Counted from the first letter of the stretch, positions 1 through 8,971 are shown. The stretch: 32,807 bases of DNA from Bacteroidetes bacterium 4572_128 (GCA_002084355.1 NBLL01000060.1:1-32807), one strand, 5' to 3'. Notes: generated from the letters alone by a model not told the origin. Program-made: numbers and translations.

Positions 1-741
1 GATGTTATGGTTGAATCAGCAAAAATTATTAGCGAATATAAACCAGATTTAATAGATATAAATTTTGGTTGTCCGGTAAAAAAAATCGCTAACCGTGGCG
101 CTGGTGCTGGAATGCTGAGAGATATTCCAAAAATGATAGAAATGACATCTAAAATTGTAAAAGCAACAAAATTAGATGTAACAGTAAAAACTCGTTTAGG
201 CTGGGACGATGAAAGTAAAAATATTGTCGAGGTTTCAGAAAGATTGCAAGATGTTGGAATAAAAGCAATTACCATACACGGAAGAACTCGAGCACAAATG
301 TACAAAGGAAAAGCAGACTGGAATTTGATCGGTGAAATAAAAAATAATCAACGTATGAAAATTCCAATTATAGGAAATGGTGATGTAACAAGCGGAGAAA
401 TTGCAAAAAAAATGTTTGATAAATATGGCGTAGACGCAATTATGATAGGAAGAGGAAGTATAGGAAAACCTTGGATATTTAAAGAAATAAAACATTTTTT
501 AAAAAATGAAAATGAAATGGAAGCAATAAGTCTAAACGAAAAAATTAAAATGGCAAAATTACATTTTAAAAAATCTTTGGAGTGGAAAGGTGAAAAAAGA
601 GGAATTTATGAAATGAGGAAACATTTTTCAATTTATTTTAAATCGCTAAGAAATTTCAAACCAATAAGATTAAGATTATTAACTTCAACAGAACCAGAAG
701 AAATTATTAATATTTTGGACGAAATAAAAATAAAATATTAA
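1..741 (+). CDS. dusB: tRNA-dihydrouridine synthase, DusB-like (5' end outside window)
   Basis: An FMN enzyme that reduces specific uridines in the tRNA D-loop to dihydrouridine. The reading frame is open from base 1 (Asp-Val-Met...), so the N-terminal part, roughly 80 residues for this family, lies left of the window; the Met at position 7 is internal. Visible signatures: NFGCPVKK, whose Cys is the family's catalytic acid; VTVKTRLGWD; the ITIHGRTRAQMY segment, where His and Arg contact FMN and RNA; GNGDVTSG; and IMIGRGSIGKPW, which holds the FMN phosphate. The TIM-barrel half and the start of the helical domain are intact to the stop. The DusB assignment rests on overall similarity to Bacteroidota proteins as I know them; DusA or DusC is less likely. 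It is followed by a 131-bp gap and then mreB on the same strand. Confidence 0.9.
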   Translation, partial: DVMVESAKIISEYKPDLIDINFGCPVKKIANRGAGAGMLRDIPKMIEMTSKIVKATKLDVTVKTRLGWDDESKNIVEVSERLQDVGIKAITIHGRTRAQMYKGKADWNLIGEIKNNQRMKIPIIGNGDVTSGEIAKKMFDKYGVDAIMIGRGSIGKPWIFKEIKHFLKNENEMEAISLNEKIKMAKLHFKKSLEWKGEKRGIYEMRKHFSIYFKSLRNFKPIRLRLLTSTEPEEIINILDEIKIKY

Positions 742-820
742 AATGTAAAAATTTTATTATTTTGCATAAAAATTGTTTTTTTATAAAAAAAAATAATTTA
801 ATTTTTACAAAAATTATTAT

Positions 821-828
821 TAATTTTG
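821..828 (+). promoter_or_regulatory. candidate -7 box (TAATTTTG) for mreBCD
   Basis: TAATTTTG matches the Bacteroidota -7 consensus TAnnTTTG and lies 44 bases before the mreB ATG. No clear TTTG -33 box is seen at the usual distance because the region is all A and T, so this is a weak call. Confidence 0.35.
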
Positions 829-872
829 CAAAAAAAAATTTTTGGAGAAATTTTGAAAAATAAAATAAAATA

Positions 873-1898
873 ATGGGATTATTTTCTTTTCTAACACAAG
901 AAATAGCAATAGATTTAGGTACTGCAAATACAATAATAGTACAAGATAATAAAATAGTTGTAGATGAGCCTTCTATAGTTGCTTTAAATAGGCGAACTGG
1001 AGAGGTCATTGCAATAGGAGAAAAAGCACGTCAAATGCATGGAAAAACTCACGATAAAATCGTTACAGTCAGACCGTTACGAGATGGCGTAATTGCTGAT
1101 TTTAACGCCGCAGAATTAATGATAAGAGGAATGATAAAAATGATAAAATCAAAAAATCAATTATTTGCGTCTTCCTCTTTAAAAATGGTTGTGTGTATTC
1201 CTTCGGGAAGTACAGAAGTAGAAATAAGAGCGGTAAGAGATTCTTCTGAACACGCTGGTGCAAGAGAAGTTTATATGGTTCACGAACCTATGGCAGCAGC
1301 TATAGGAATAGGTATAGATGTACTTGCTCCGGAAGGAAATATGATAGTAGATATTGGCGGCGGAACAACAGAAATCGCAGTTATTTCTCTTGGAGGTATT
1401 GTTTGCAACAAATCTATTAGGATTGCCGGAGATGATTTTACCGACGATATACAAGAATATATGAGGCATCAACATAATATAAAAATTGGTGATAGAACAG
1501 CAGAAGAAATTAAATTACACGTAGGCTCGGCTTTATCTGAATTAGACGAACCACCAGAGAATTTTATTGTTAGAGGTCCTCATCAAATGACAGCTTTGCC
1601 TGTTGAAATTCCTGTTACATATCAAGAAATAGCACATTGTTTAGATAAATCTTTAACAAAAGTAGAGGCGGCAATTATTGGTGTTCTGGAAGAAACGCCA
1701 CCTGAATTATACGCAGACATTTTTAGAAATGGTATTTATCTTGCTGGAGGTGGAGCTTTGCTTCTTGGTCTAAGTAAACGTGTTGCCGAGAAAACAAATA
1801 TTTCTGTTCACGTAGCAGATGACCCATTACATGCAGTAGCAAGAGGTACAGGAATCTCTTTGAAAAATATTGATAAATTTACTTTTTTATTAAGATAA
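873..1898 (+). CDS. mreB: rod shape-determining protein MreB (bacterial actin)
   Basis: Actin-fold ATPase that forms membrane-bound filaments guiding lateral cell-wall synthesis. It is 341 residues, normal for the family. Motifs in order: IDLGTANT near residue 13 (phosphate 1 loop), VRPLRDGVIADF near 70, DIGGGTTEIAV near 160 (phosphate 2), and LAGGGALLLG near 290 (adenosine motif). The start MGLFSF is the usual MreB N-terminus, whose hydrophobic residues help membrane binding. The gene is intact, and mreC follows after 30 bases, so the cluster is probably one operon. Confidence 0.97.
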   Translation: MGLFSFLTQEIAIDLGTANTIIVQDNKIVVDEPSIVALNRRTGEVIAIGEKARQMHGKTHDKIVTVRPLRDGVIADFNAAELMIRGMIKMIKSKNQLFASSSLKMVVCIPSGSTEVEIRAVRDSSEHAGAREVYMVHEPMAAAIGIGIDVLAPEGNMIVDIGGGTTEIAVISLGGIVCNKSIRIAGDDFTDDIQEYMRHQHNIKIGDRTAEEIKLHVGSALSELDEPPENFIVRGPHQMTALPVEIPVTYQEIAHCLDKSLTKVEAAIIGVLEETPPELYADIFRNGIYLAGGGALLLGLSKRVAEKTNISVHVADDPLHAVARGTGISLKNIDKFTFLLR

Positions 1899-1928
1899 AA
1901 AAAATTATATAAAAATAGGAATTTTGAA

Positions 1929-2765
1929 ATGAAAAATCTAATAAAATTTATAGTAAGATTTCACTTTTTTATTTTATTTATTTTAATAGAATTTTTTTCT
2001 TTATTTCTTGTTTTTTTTTATAATAAAAAACAAAAAGAAACATTTATAAATTCTTCAAATTTAATTTCTGGATTTATTTATGAAAATACAAATAAAATTA
2101 CATCTTATATATCTTTAAAAGATATTAATAAACAATTAATATTAGAAAATACAATTTTTCATAATAATAAAATAAATTCTTCCAGGAGTAATTTTAGTGA
2201 ATTTACTAATATTGTAGATACGATAAAATTTTTTCAACAATATAAATATACCAATGCAAAAATTATTAACAATAGCATTCAAAAGCAAAATAATTATATT
2301 ACTTTGAATAAAGGTTCTAAACAAGGGATAGAAAGAGATATGGCTGTTATATCTCCAGATGGAATTATTGGAATTGTAAAAAATGTATCCAATAATTTCG
2401 CTTCAGTTATTTCTGTATTAAATATACAAATTGGAATCAGTGCGAAAATAAAAAATAATAATTATTTTGGTTCACTTGTATGGGAAGGAAAAAATTACAA
2501 AATAATGAATTTAGAAGAAATTCCTAATCATGTAAATATTTCTATAGGTGATACCATCATCACAAGTGGTTATTCTACTATTTTTCCTGAAGGAATTATT
2601 ATAGGAAGAATATCTAGTTTTAAGAAAGATAAATCAAAAAATTTTTATCATATTTCTGTAAAATTAAATAATGATTTTAAACATATTTCACATGTTTATG
2701 TGATTGGAAATTTATTAAAAGCAGAGCAAAAAAAATTAGAAATATCAGAAAATAATGGCAGCTAG
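1929..2765 (+). CDS. mreC: rod shape-determining protein MreC
   Basis: Periplasmic scaffold of the elongasome, anchored in the inner membrane and linking MreB/MreD with the wall enzymes. It is 278 residues. A basic N-terminus (MKNLIKFIVRF) leads into one membrane helix at about residues 10-30. The extracytoplasmic part contains the conserved MreC stretches NYITLNKGSKQGIERDMAV, GIIGIVKNVS and IGDTIITSGYSTIFPEGI. The gene appears complete. Its last codons overlap the start of mreD (ATG at 2755 inside the mreC end), as in other Bacteroidota, which indicates translational coupling. Confidence 0.93.
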   Translation: MKNLIKFIVRFHFFILFILIEFFSLFLVFFYNKKQKETFINSSNLISGFIYENTNKITSYISLKDINKQLILENTIFHNNKINSSRSNFSEFTNIVDTIKFFQQYKYTNAKIINNSIQKQNNYITLNKGSKQGIERDMAVISPDGIIGIVKNVSNNFASVISVLNIQIGISAKIKNNNYFGSLVWEGKNYKIMNLEEIPNHVNISIGDTIITSGYSTIFPEGIIIGRISSFKKDKSKNFYHISVKLNNDFKHISHVYVIGNLLKAEQKKLEISENNGS

Positions 2766-3221
2766 TTTTATTTTAAAAAAAATATTCTTTTTTATAATTA
2801 TTGTTTTATTTCATATTTAATTTTTATTTTATTATTGCCTTTTGAAACCCCAAATTGGCTTTTACTTTTCATTGCTTTTTTACTCGGTTTCTCCATAGAT
2901 TTTTTTTCCGACACTTTTGGATTGCATGCTTCTGCTACTGTTTTTATAGCATATTTAAGGCCATACGTTTTATTTTTCCTTTCTCCAAGAGATAGTTATG
3001 AAGCAGGAACTTTTCCAAGAATTGATCATTATGGTTTTATATGGACATTACAATATAGCTTTATAATGGTATTTTTTCACCATATTTTTTATTTTTACAT
3101 AGAAGTATTGACATTTACTAATTTTTTAGAAACTTTTCTTAGAATTATTTTGAGTGTGATTTTTTCTACTTTTATAATTTTACTAACACAGTTTTTCTTA
3201 TATATGGAAGTAAAAAATTAA
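2755..3221 (+). pseudogene. mreD: rod shape-determining protein MreD, split by a deletion with frame loss
   Basis: MreD is a small multi-pass inner-membrane partner of MreC. The expected start, ATG at 2755 overlapping the mreC stop, gives MAASFILKKIFFFIIIVLF and stops after 21 codons at 2818-2820. From about 2820 the next frame is open to 3221 and reads YILLLPFETPNW-like MreD sequence: FILLLPFETPNWLLL, then LLGFSIDFFSDTFGLHASA, then FIAYLRPYVL. That part has only a TTG (2835), no ATG, near its beginning. Compared with usual MreD (about 165 residues), roughly 18-20 residues between helix 1 and helix 2, the part that normally includes a GYINPY-like motif, are missing and the frame has changed. 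No mrdA/rodA pair follows. Either the gene is damaged, a shorter protein starts at TTG 2835, or the assembly has lost some bases. Confidence 0.75.
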
Positions 3222-3257
3222 TTTTTTCAAAAAAAACATCAAATTTTCATTTTTTTT

Positions 3258-4280
3258 TTACATAAAAACAGGACAAACTTCTTTATAATAATCTTTAATT
3301 ATTTTCATTTTTCCAAACATATAAATAATCGAAATTTCAAAAGCACCTTTTCCATTACTAACCTCAATTAATTTTGAGCTATTTATATCATAAGAAATTC
3401 CTAAATTCAAATTTTGAAATTCAAATTCTATAAGGAAAATTTCCGCATCTTTCCACCTATGCCAAATTCCAGCATAAATAGCAAAAATAAAATTATTATT
3501 TATGTCAAATTTTAATTTGCCACCTAAATCTAATTCGTTGAATTTATCTTGCCTCATATATTGCAGACTGGGATGTATTTCAAAATTTTTCCAAAAAAGA
3601 TTGCCACCAAAAAATACGATATATTTTCTGTTTAATCTAACATTATCATTATTAAAAAATGAAAATTTGGAATTATTTATGTGGAAAATTGATAAACCAA
3701 AAGATAAATTTCTTTTTTTATCTATAGAATATTTTAATAAACTTCCAATGGAAAAATCCAATAAAAAATTATTATCATTATATAATTTTTCATTGTGCTT
3801 TAATTCTGGATTGTAAAAATTATTGTGATTATCATATTGATTATTAAATTTTAAATTTTTCATATCGATACTAAATTGCTGATAAGCACTCATTAAAGCT
3901 ACAGAAAAAGTATATTTTTCATTTATTTTTTGGTGCAAAGAAATAGAAAAATTAAAAATATCATTAGAAAAATTTGAATCACCAGCTTTGTCGCTATTTA
4001 TTTGTAAACCCCCACCAATCTTCGTATTTTGCATTTTGAAAATTTGAAATTTACCATCTAAAGAAAAAGAATATGTTTTATAAGGAACAGTTATTGCTCG
4101 CCATTGATTCCTATGATTTGCGATTATACGATATTTCGCATCAAAATTGCCCACCATTGCTGGATTGAGAAAAAAAGGGTTATTCTCAAATTGCGAATAA
4201 TGAAAATCTTGAGAAAAGATATTTCCAATTTGAAAAAATAAAAAAATAAAAAAAAAATTATATAAATTTTCGATTTTCAT
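3258..4280 (-). CDS. PorP/SprF family type IX secretion outer-membrane protein
   Basis: 340 residues. PorP/SprF proteins are outer-membrane beta-barrels needed for secretion or surface attachment of T9SS cargo, often one per adhesin. The start has a hydrophobic signal peptide (residues 1 to about 24, cleavage likely after FSQ). The family hallmark follows: DFHYSQF, FLNPAMVGNF, YRIIANHRNQW. The rest shows alternating beta-strand patterns, and the protein ends ...MFGKMKIIKDYYKEVCPVFM. The gene stands alone, convergent with mreD; its usual gliding partners are not adjacent. A cargo protein with a T9SS sorting domain (C10 protease) is encoded in this window at 18693-21272, so the system appears to be in use. 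Family membership is clear; which cargo it serves is unknown. Confidence 0.9.
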   Translation of the reverse strand: MKIENLYNFFFIFLFFQIGNIFSQDFHYSQFENNPFFLNPAMVGNFDAKYRIIANHRNQWRAITVPYKTYSFSLDGKFQIFKMQNTKIGGGLQINSDKAGDSNFSNDIFNFSISLHQKINEKYTFSVALMSAYQQFSIDMKNLKFNNQYDNHNNFYNPELKHNEKLYNDNNFLLDFSIGSLLKYSIDKKRNLSFGLSIFHINNSKFSFFNNDNVRLNRKYIVFFGGNLFWKNFEIHPSLQYMRQDKFNELDLGGKLKFDINNNFIFAIYAGIWHRWKDAEIFLIEFEFQNLNLGISYDINSSKLIEVSNGKGAFEISIIYMFGKMKIIKDYYKEVCPVFM

Positions 4281-4312
4281 AATTTGTTTTATCTTAAAAT
4301 AAAAATTAATAT

Positions 4313-5440
4313 TTTTGTTTTAAATTTTTTTTTTTAAAAAAAAATTTAAAAAAACGCCAAAATTTTATGATTTTTTATAATAAAAAAAACCAATTTTTTA
4401 AGTTTTTAATAATTAAAAAAAATTTTTCAAAAAACACCAAAATTTTAATAATTTATTTAAAAAAAATTTTTCCAAAAAACGCTAAAATTTTAATATTTTA
4501 TTAAAAAAAATTTTTTTCCAAAAAACGCCAAAATTTTAATATTTATTTAAAAAAAATTTTTCCAAAAAACGCCAAAATTTTAATATTTAATTAAAAAAAA
4601 AATTTCCAAAAAACGCCAAAATTTTAATAATTTATTAAAAAAAATTTTTTCCAAAAACGCCAAAATTTTAATAATTATTTAAAAAAAAATTTTCTCCAAA
4701 AAACGCCAAAATTTTAATAATTATTTAAAAAAAAATTTTTTTCCAAAAACGCCAAAATTTTAATAATTATTTAAAAAAAATTTTTCCAAAAAACGCCAAA
4801 ATTTTAATAATTATTTAAAAAAATTTTTTCCAAAAAACGCCAAAATTTTAATATTTATTTAAAAAAAAAATTTTTTCCAAAAACGCCAAAATTTTAATAT
4901 TTATTTAAAAAAAAAATTTTTCCAAAAAACGCCAAAATTTTAATAATTATTTAAAAAAATTTTTTCCAAAAAACGCCAAAATTTTAATAATTATTTAAAA
5001 AAAAAATTTTTTTCCAAAAACGCCAAAATTTTAATATTTATTTAAAAAAAAAATTTTTCCAAAAAACGCCAAAATTTTAATAATTATTTAAAAAAAAATT
5101 TTTTTCCAAAAACGCCAAAATTTTAATAATTATTTAAAAAAAATTTTTTTCAAAAAACGCCAAAATTTTAATATTTATTTAAAATAAAATTTTTTCCAAA
5201 AAACGCCAAAATTTTAATATTTATTTAAAAAAAATTTTTTCCAAAAAACGCCAAAATTTTAATAATTATTTAAAAAAAATTTTTTCCAAAAAACGCCAAA
5301 ATTTTAATAATTATTTAAAAAAAAATTTTTTCCCAAAAACGCCAAAATTTTAATATTTATTTAAAAAAAAATTTTTTTCCAAAAAACGCCAAAATTTTAA
5401 TAATTATTTAAAAAAAAAATTTTCAAAAACCATCAAAATT
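4313..5440. repeat. tandem array, about 24 units of 43-47 bp
   Basis: No gene is seen in this 1.24-kb gap. It is filled by about 24 head-to-tail units with core ACGCCAAAATTTTAATA, flanked by an A-run then T-run junction. The C of the core falls at 4355, 4435, 4480, 4526, 4570, 4614, 4658, 4704, 4750, 4794, 4838, 4884, 4930, 4974, 5021, 5067, 5113, 5158, 5204, 5249, 5294, 5340, 5387 and 5430, giving spacings of 43-47 (one gap of 80). Differences are mostly A/T run lengths and TAATATTTA versus TAATAATTA. The first and last units are degenerate (ACACC, ACCATC). There are no unique spacers, so it is not a CRISPR. Both neighbours are transcribed leftwards. Confidence 0.95.
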
Positions 5441-5524
5441 TCTTCTAAAAATGGCAATTTTTTGTAGATTTTAAATTAAAAAAAAAATTTTTTTTGATTT
5501 AAAATAATTTTTTTTTTTGATTTT

Positions 5525-6184
5525 TTAATTATCATTAAAAATATAACTAATTATATTCGCTCCCATTTTTAATGCTTTTTGTCTTGTTGCTTCGCTATCA
5601 TTGTGAACTTCTTGATCTTCCCATCCATCTCCGAGATCACATTCATAGGAATACAAACAAACTAAACGACCTTTATAAATTATTCCATAAGCTTTAGGTG
5701 GTTTTCCGTCGTGTTCGTGAATTTTTGGTATACCATTTTTAAAATCATATTTCTGGTGAAAAATATCGTGCGAAAAAGGTAATTCTAAAATTTCTTTATC
5801 AGGAAAAAGTTTTTTCAATTCTCGTCTAATAAATTTGTCCATACCGTAATTATCATCTATATGTAAAAATCCTCCTGCGAACAAATAATTTCTTAAATTT
5901 TGTATTTCTTTTTCAGAAAAAACAACATTACCATGTCCAGTCATATGAATATATGGATAATTAAAAATCTCTTTACTAAGAACTTCAACGGTAAAATAAT
6001 CTTCATAAATATTTGTTTGCAAATTCTCGTTGCAAAACTTAATTAAATTTGGTAATGAAGTTGGATTAGAATACCAATCGCCGCCGCCATTATATTTTAA
6101 TAAGGCAATTTTTACAGACGTTTCTTGTCCCAAAACTTGGGAAAAATTAATAAATATTAAGATAAAATATATTAAGTTTTTCAT
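5525..6184 (-). CDS. DUF4159 domain protein, exported
   Basis: 219 residues. It has a signal peptide at about residues 1-19 (MKNLIYFILIFINFSQVLG, then QETSVKIALLKYNGGGDWY). The remainder is one DUF4159 domain: GGGDWYSNPTSLPNL, YIHMTGHGNVVFSE, a glycine-rich FAGGFLHIDDNYG and FPDKEILELPFSHDIFH. The family resembles a flavodoxin or glutamine-amidotransferase-like fold and is common in Bacteroidota, often near MoxR/aerotolerance genes; its biochemical role is not established. Those neighbours are absent here. The gene starts 82 bases from the divergent protease gene. Confidence 0.85.
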   Translation of the reverse strand: MKNLIYFILIFINFSQVLGQETSVKIALLKYNGGGDWYSNPTSLPNLIKFCNENLQTNIYEDYFTVEVLSKEIFNYPYIHMTGHGNVVFSEKEIQNLRNYLFAGGFLHIDDNYGMDKFIRRELKKLFPDKEILELPFSHDIFHQKYDFKNGIPKIHEHDGKPPKAYGIIYKGRLVCLYSYECDLGDGWEDQEVHNDSEATRQKALKMGANIISYIFNDN

Positions 6185-6224
6185 TTTAAATTTATAAATA
6201 AAATTTTTTTTTCAAATAAAACAA

Positions 6225-6232
6225 TAAATTTG
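6225..6232 (+). promoter_or_regulatory. candidate -7 box (TAAATTTG) for the M48 protease gene
   Basis: TAAATTTG fits TAnnTTTG and lies 34 bases before the ATG at 6267. No -33 TTTG is seen upstream; the 20 bases there are mostly T. Confidence 0.3.
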
Positions 6233-6266
6233 TAAAAAATTTTTTTATTGAAAATAAATAAAAATT

Positions 6267-6578
6267 ATGATTTTCTATTTAATAATAATTATTATCATTT
6301 TCACATTCTTTTTGGAAAGGACTTTGGATTTTTTAAATTATTCTAATTTAAAAAACGAACTGCCAAAGGAATTAAAAGATATTTATAATAAAGAAAAATA
6401 TAAAAAATCTCAGGAATATGAAAAAATAAATTCTCGTTTTGGAATTTTACAAAGTATATTTTCTTTATTTTTAATTTTAACGGTGCTTTTTTTTGACGGT
6501 TTTGCGGTGGTAGATAATTTTGCAAGAACTTTTACAAATAATTCTATATTAATTGCATTGAATATTCTACTTTTGTGA
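6267..6578 (+). pseudogene. M48 (Ste24-like) membrane protease, N-terminal fragment
   Basis: 103 codons encoding the first membrane segments of a CAAX-protease-like M48 enzyme: helix 1 at residues 1-17, then the LDFLNYSNLKNELPKELKDIY cytoplasmic loop and KSQEYEKINSRFGILQSIF, which resemble the N-terminal domain of Ste24-type proteases, then a second helix. The frame ends at 6576-6578. The catalytic half begins at once in another frame; reading that frame back gives YSTFVIEKKFDFNRTT. The normally single protein of about 415 residues has therefore lost about 20 residues, including the loop usually preceding YSTFVIE, with a frame change near 6555-6563. Confidence 0.8.
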
Positions 6579-7435
6579 TAGAAAAAAAATTCGATTTTAA
6601 CCGAACAACAAAAAAGTTATTTTTTATTGATAAATTAAAATCATATTTACTTGCAATTTTTATTGGCGGAGGTTTCATTGCCTTATTAATTTTTTTCTAC
6701 GAAATGACAAAAGAAAATTTTTGGTTATATTCTTGGCTTGCAATTAGTGGTTTTTCAATTTTTATGGCGATGTTTTATTCGTCATTAATTGTTCCATTAT
6801 TTAATAAACAAACACCTTTGGAAGCTGGAGATTTAAGAAATGAAATTGAGGATTTTTCAAAAAAAGTTGGTTTTAAATTAAAAAATATTTTTGTAATAGA
6901 TGCTTCAAAACGTTCAACAAAAGGAAATGCTTATTTCAGCGGTTTGGGGAATAAAAAGCGAATAGTTTTATATGATACTTTGATTAAGGATTTGAAAATA
7001 AAAGAGTTAGTTGCAATTCTTTCTCACGAAATCGGACATTATAAAAAGAAACATATTTTAATGAGTATTTTTATTTCTGTTTTGGAAACTGGTTTTACTT
7101 TTTATATTTTATCTCTTTTAATTGCAAATCCAGAACTTTCAAAAGCAATGGGAACAGAAAATCACAGTTTTCATTTGGCAATAATTAGCTTTGGGATTTT
7201 ATACAGTCCAATTTCTTTAATTTTAGGTTTATTTGGAAATATTCTTTCGAGAAAAAATGAATTTCAAGCTGACAATTTTGCAAAAGAAAATTATGAAGCT
7301 TTACATTTAGAAAATGCTTTGAAAAAATTATCTGTACAAAATTTAAGTAATTTAAAACCGCATCCGCTTTATGTGTTTTTTCATTATTCACATCCACCTT
7401 TGTTAGAAAGGTTAAAAAATTTGAGTAAAAATTAA
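6575..7435 (+). CDS. M48 (Ste24-like) metalloprotease, catalytic part of a split gene
   Basis: 286 codons, overlapping the N-terminal fragment by 4 bases (first possible start GTG at 6575). Membrane zinc protease of the CAAX-processing type; in bacteria such enzymes act in envelope quality control. Seen: YFSGLGNKKRIVLYDTL, the zinc motif LSHEIGHYKKKH (two His and the catalytic Glu), and SRKNEFQADNFA, whose Glu is the third zinc ligand. It ends with the typical SHPPLLERLKNL. All catalytic residues are present, but helices 1-2 are encoded in another frame. It could be made as a shorter protein by reinitiation at the overlapping stop/start (GTGA), although the missing conserved loop makes decay or an assembly gap more likely. 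Confidence 0.85.
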   Translation: MIEKKFDFNRTTKKLFFIDKLKSYLLAIFIGGGFIALLIFFYEMTKENFWLYSWLAISGFSIFMAMFYSSLIVPLFNKQTPLEAGDLRNEIEDFSKKVGFKLKNIFVIDASKRSTKGNAYFSGLGNKKRIVLYDTLIKDLKIKELVAILSHEIGHYKKKHILMSIFISVLETGFTFYILSLLIANPELSKAMGTENHSFHLAIISFGILYSPISLILGLFGNILSRKNEFQADNFAKENYEALHLENALKKLSVQNLSNLKPHPLYVFFHYSHPPLLERLKNLSKN

Positions 7436-7449
7436 AAAAATTTTTTTTA

Positions 7450-7769
7450 ATGAAAAAATTTATAATAAAAATATCAATATTTATTTTATATCTTTTAACG
7501 ATTAATTTCCTTGTTTTTCAATTTATTACGAAAGATTTTGTTTTTCATGATTATTTAAAACATGAAAAACCGATTTTGAAAAAAAAGCCAAATGTTTTAA
7601 TACTTGGAGATTCGCATCCTATGGTATTTATAAAAGTAAAAATTTTAAAATTTATGATTTTAGGAAAAAATATCTCGGAAGAGATGAATTATTTAGAGAT
7701 CAAGACCATCTTAATGAAACAAAAGGAGCGAAACTATTTTCTGTAGAATTAAAAAAAATTATTAAATAA
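7450..7769 (+). pseudogene. SGNH-hydrolase-like protein, large internal deletion
   Basis: Two ends of one gene remain. The first frame (ATG 7450) gives an N-terminal membrane anchor and KKPNVLILGDSHPM, the GDSH-type nucleophile block of SGNH/GDSL-like membrane proteins (often O-acetylation or polysaccharide-modifying). It then runs out of family sequence and stops at 7744-7746. Another frame, from about 7623 to the stop at 7767-7769, reads KKYLGRDELFRDQDHLNETK, the C-terminal Asp-x-x-His catalytic block (DQDHLN). About 200 residues between the blocks are absent. The second frame ends one base before the next gene's ATG, so the original operon spacing is preserved. Non-functional as encoded. 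Confidence 0.75.
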
Positions 7770-7770
7770 A

Positions 7771-8775
7771 ATGAAAAAAATAAAATTTGCAATTGTAGGT
7801 TTTGGAAATATTGGAAAACGTCATTTTGATATGATAAATCTTAATCCTGATTCTGAGGTTCTTGGAATTTGTGATTTAAAATCAAAAAAAGAAATGGGTA
7901 TAGAAAAAATAAATATTCCATTTTTTCAAAATATAGATGATTTATTAAATTCAAAAATTGATTTTGATGTGATAAATATTTGCACTCCGAATGGCTTTCA
8001 TAAGGAACATACATTAAAATCTCTTGATAAAAATCATCATATTGTTTGCGAAAAACCCATGTCTTTATCAAAATTAGAAGCTGAAGAAATGATTTATAAA
8101 TCTTTGCAAGTTGGTAAAAAGATTTTTGTAGTTATGCAAAATCGTTATTCTTCGCCTTCTGTTTGGGCAAAAAATTTAATTAATAGTAAAATTCTTGGTG
8201 AAATTTTTCTCGTACAAATAAATTGTTTCTGGAATAGAGATGATAATTATTATTTGCCGAGAGAATGGCGTGGAACAAAAAATTTAGATGGCGGAACACT
8301 TTTTACGCAATTTGCTCATTTTATTGATATTATGTATTGGCTTTTTGGAGACATAAAAAATATATATGGGAAATTTAAAAATTTTTCGCATAAAAATATT
8401 ATAGATTTTGAAGATAGCGGAATTGTAAATTTTGAATTTATAAATGGTGGAATTTGTAATTTGAATTATTCAACTTCTGTTTTTGAAAGAAATTTAGAAA
8501 GTAGTTTAACGGTTATTGCAGAAAATGGAAGTTTTAAAATTGGCGGACAATATATGAATAAAGTTGAATTTTGTAATATAAAAAATTATAAAATGCCCAA
8601 ACTTTCAAAAGTAAAAGAAGCAAATGATTATGGAAAATACAAAGGCTCGGCTTCTAATCATCAGTTTGTTATTCAGAATGTTATAGATACTTTGAAAGGA
8701 AAAACGCAAATTACAACAAATGCTTTAGAAGGTTTAAAAGTTGTAGAAATTATTGAGAGAATTTATAATTCGTAA
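7771..8775 (+). CDS. Gfo/Idh/MocA family NAD(P)-dependent sugar oxidoreductase
   Basis: 334 residues, full length. The N-terminal Rossmann domain has AIVGFGNIGKRH (GxGxxG-type), the ICDLKS acidic strand end for NAD, NICTPNGFHKEH and the hallmark CEKPMSLS (EKP motif, about residues 93-100). The C-terminal domain has REWRGTKNLDGGTLFTQ and AHFIDIMYWLFGD, the pattern of the WlbA/WbpB branch that oxidises the 3-position of nucleotide sugars for surface polysaccharide. That branch assignment is inference. It follows the SGNH remnant with a 1-bp gap, which fits a former polysaccharide-modification operon, but no glycosyltransferases are nearby. Confidence 0.85.
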   Translation: MKKIKFAIVGFGNIGKRHFDMINLNPDSEVLGICDLKSKKEMGIEKINIPFFQNIDDLLNSKIDFDVINICTPNGFHKEHTLKSLDKNHHIVCEKPMSLSKLEAEEMIYKSLQVGKKIFVVMQNRYSSPSVWAKNLINSKILGEIFLVQINCFWNRDDNYYLPREWRGTKNLDGGTLFTQFAHFIDIMYWLFGDIKNIYGKFKNFSHKNIIDFEDSGIVNFEFINGGICNLNYSTSVFERNLESSLTVIAENGSFKIGGQYMNKVEFCNIKNYKMPKLSKVKEANDYGKYKGSASNHQFVIQNVIDTLKGKTQITTNALEGLKVVEIIERIYNS

Positions 8776-8930
8776 TTTTTTTTTTTGAAAAAAACGCTAT
8801 TTTTTTATGAATTTTTTAATTTAAAAAATTTTTTTTTGAAAAAAACGTCATTTTTTTATGAATTTTATAATTTAAAAAAACGACAAAATTTTAATGTTTT
8901 TTTAATTTAAAAAATTTTTTTTTAATATTT
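8776..8930. repeat. short A/T-tract repeat array (3 units)
   Basis: Three degenerate units between convergent genes: cores ACGCTATTTTTTTATGAATT, ACGTCATTTTTTTATGAATT and ACGACAAAATTTTAATG, separated by A-run/T-run blocks, about 45-55 bp apart. Same family and orientation as the 4.3-kb array. No gene is seen. A partial copy of the CATTCCTCATTAAAAATTA element follows at 8952-8970. Confidence 0.8.
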
Positions 8931-8971
8931 TGAATTCATTAAAATAATTTTTCATTCCTCATTAAAAATTA

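Noticed and set aside
2755-3221. Programmed frameshift or translational bypassing in mreD and similar split genes
   Set aside because: Recoding joins sequences that are both present; here conserved residues are missing from the DNA, and no slippery site with a structure was seen.
4313-5440. CRISPR array
   Set aside because: The whole 43-47-bp unit repeats, there are no unique spacers, the core is too AT-rich, and no cas genes are present.
6267-7435. Two independent genes for a small membrane protein and an M48 protease
   Set aside because: The small protein matches the N-terminal part of the protease family, and the second frame's homology (YSTFVIE) starts before its first start codon.
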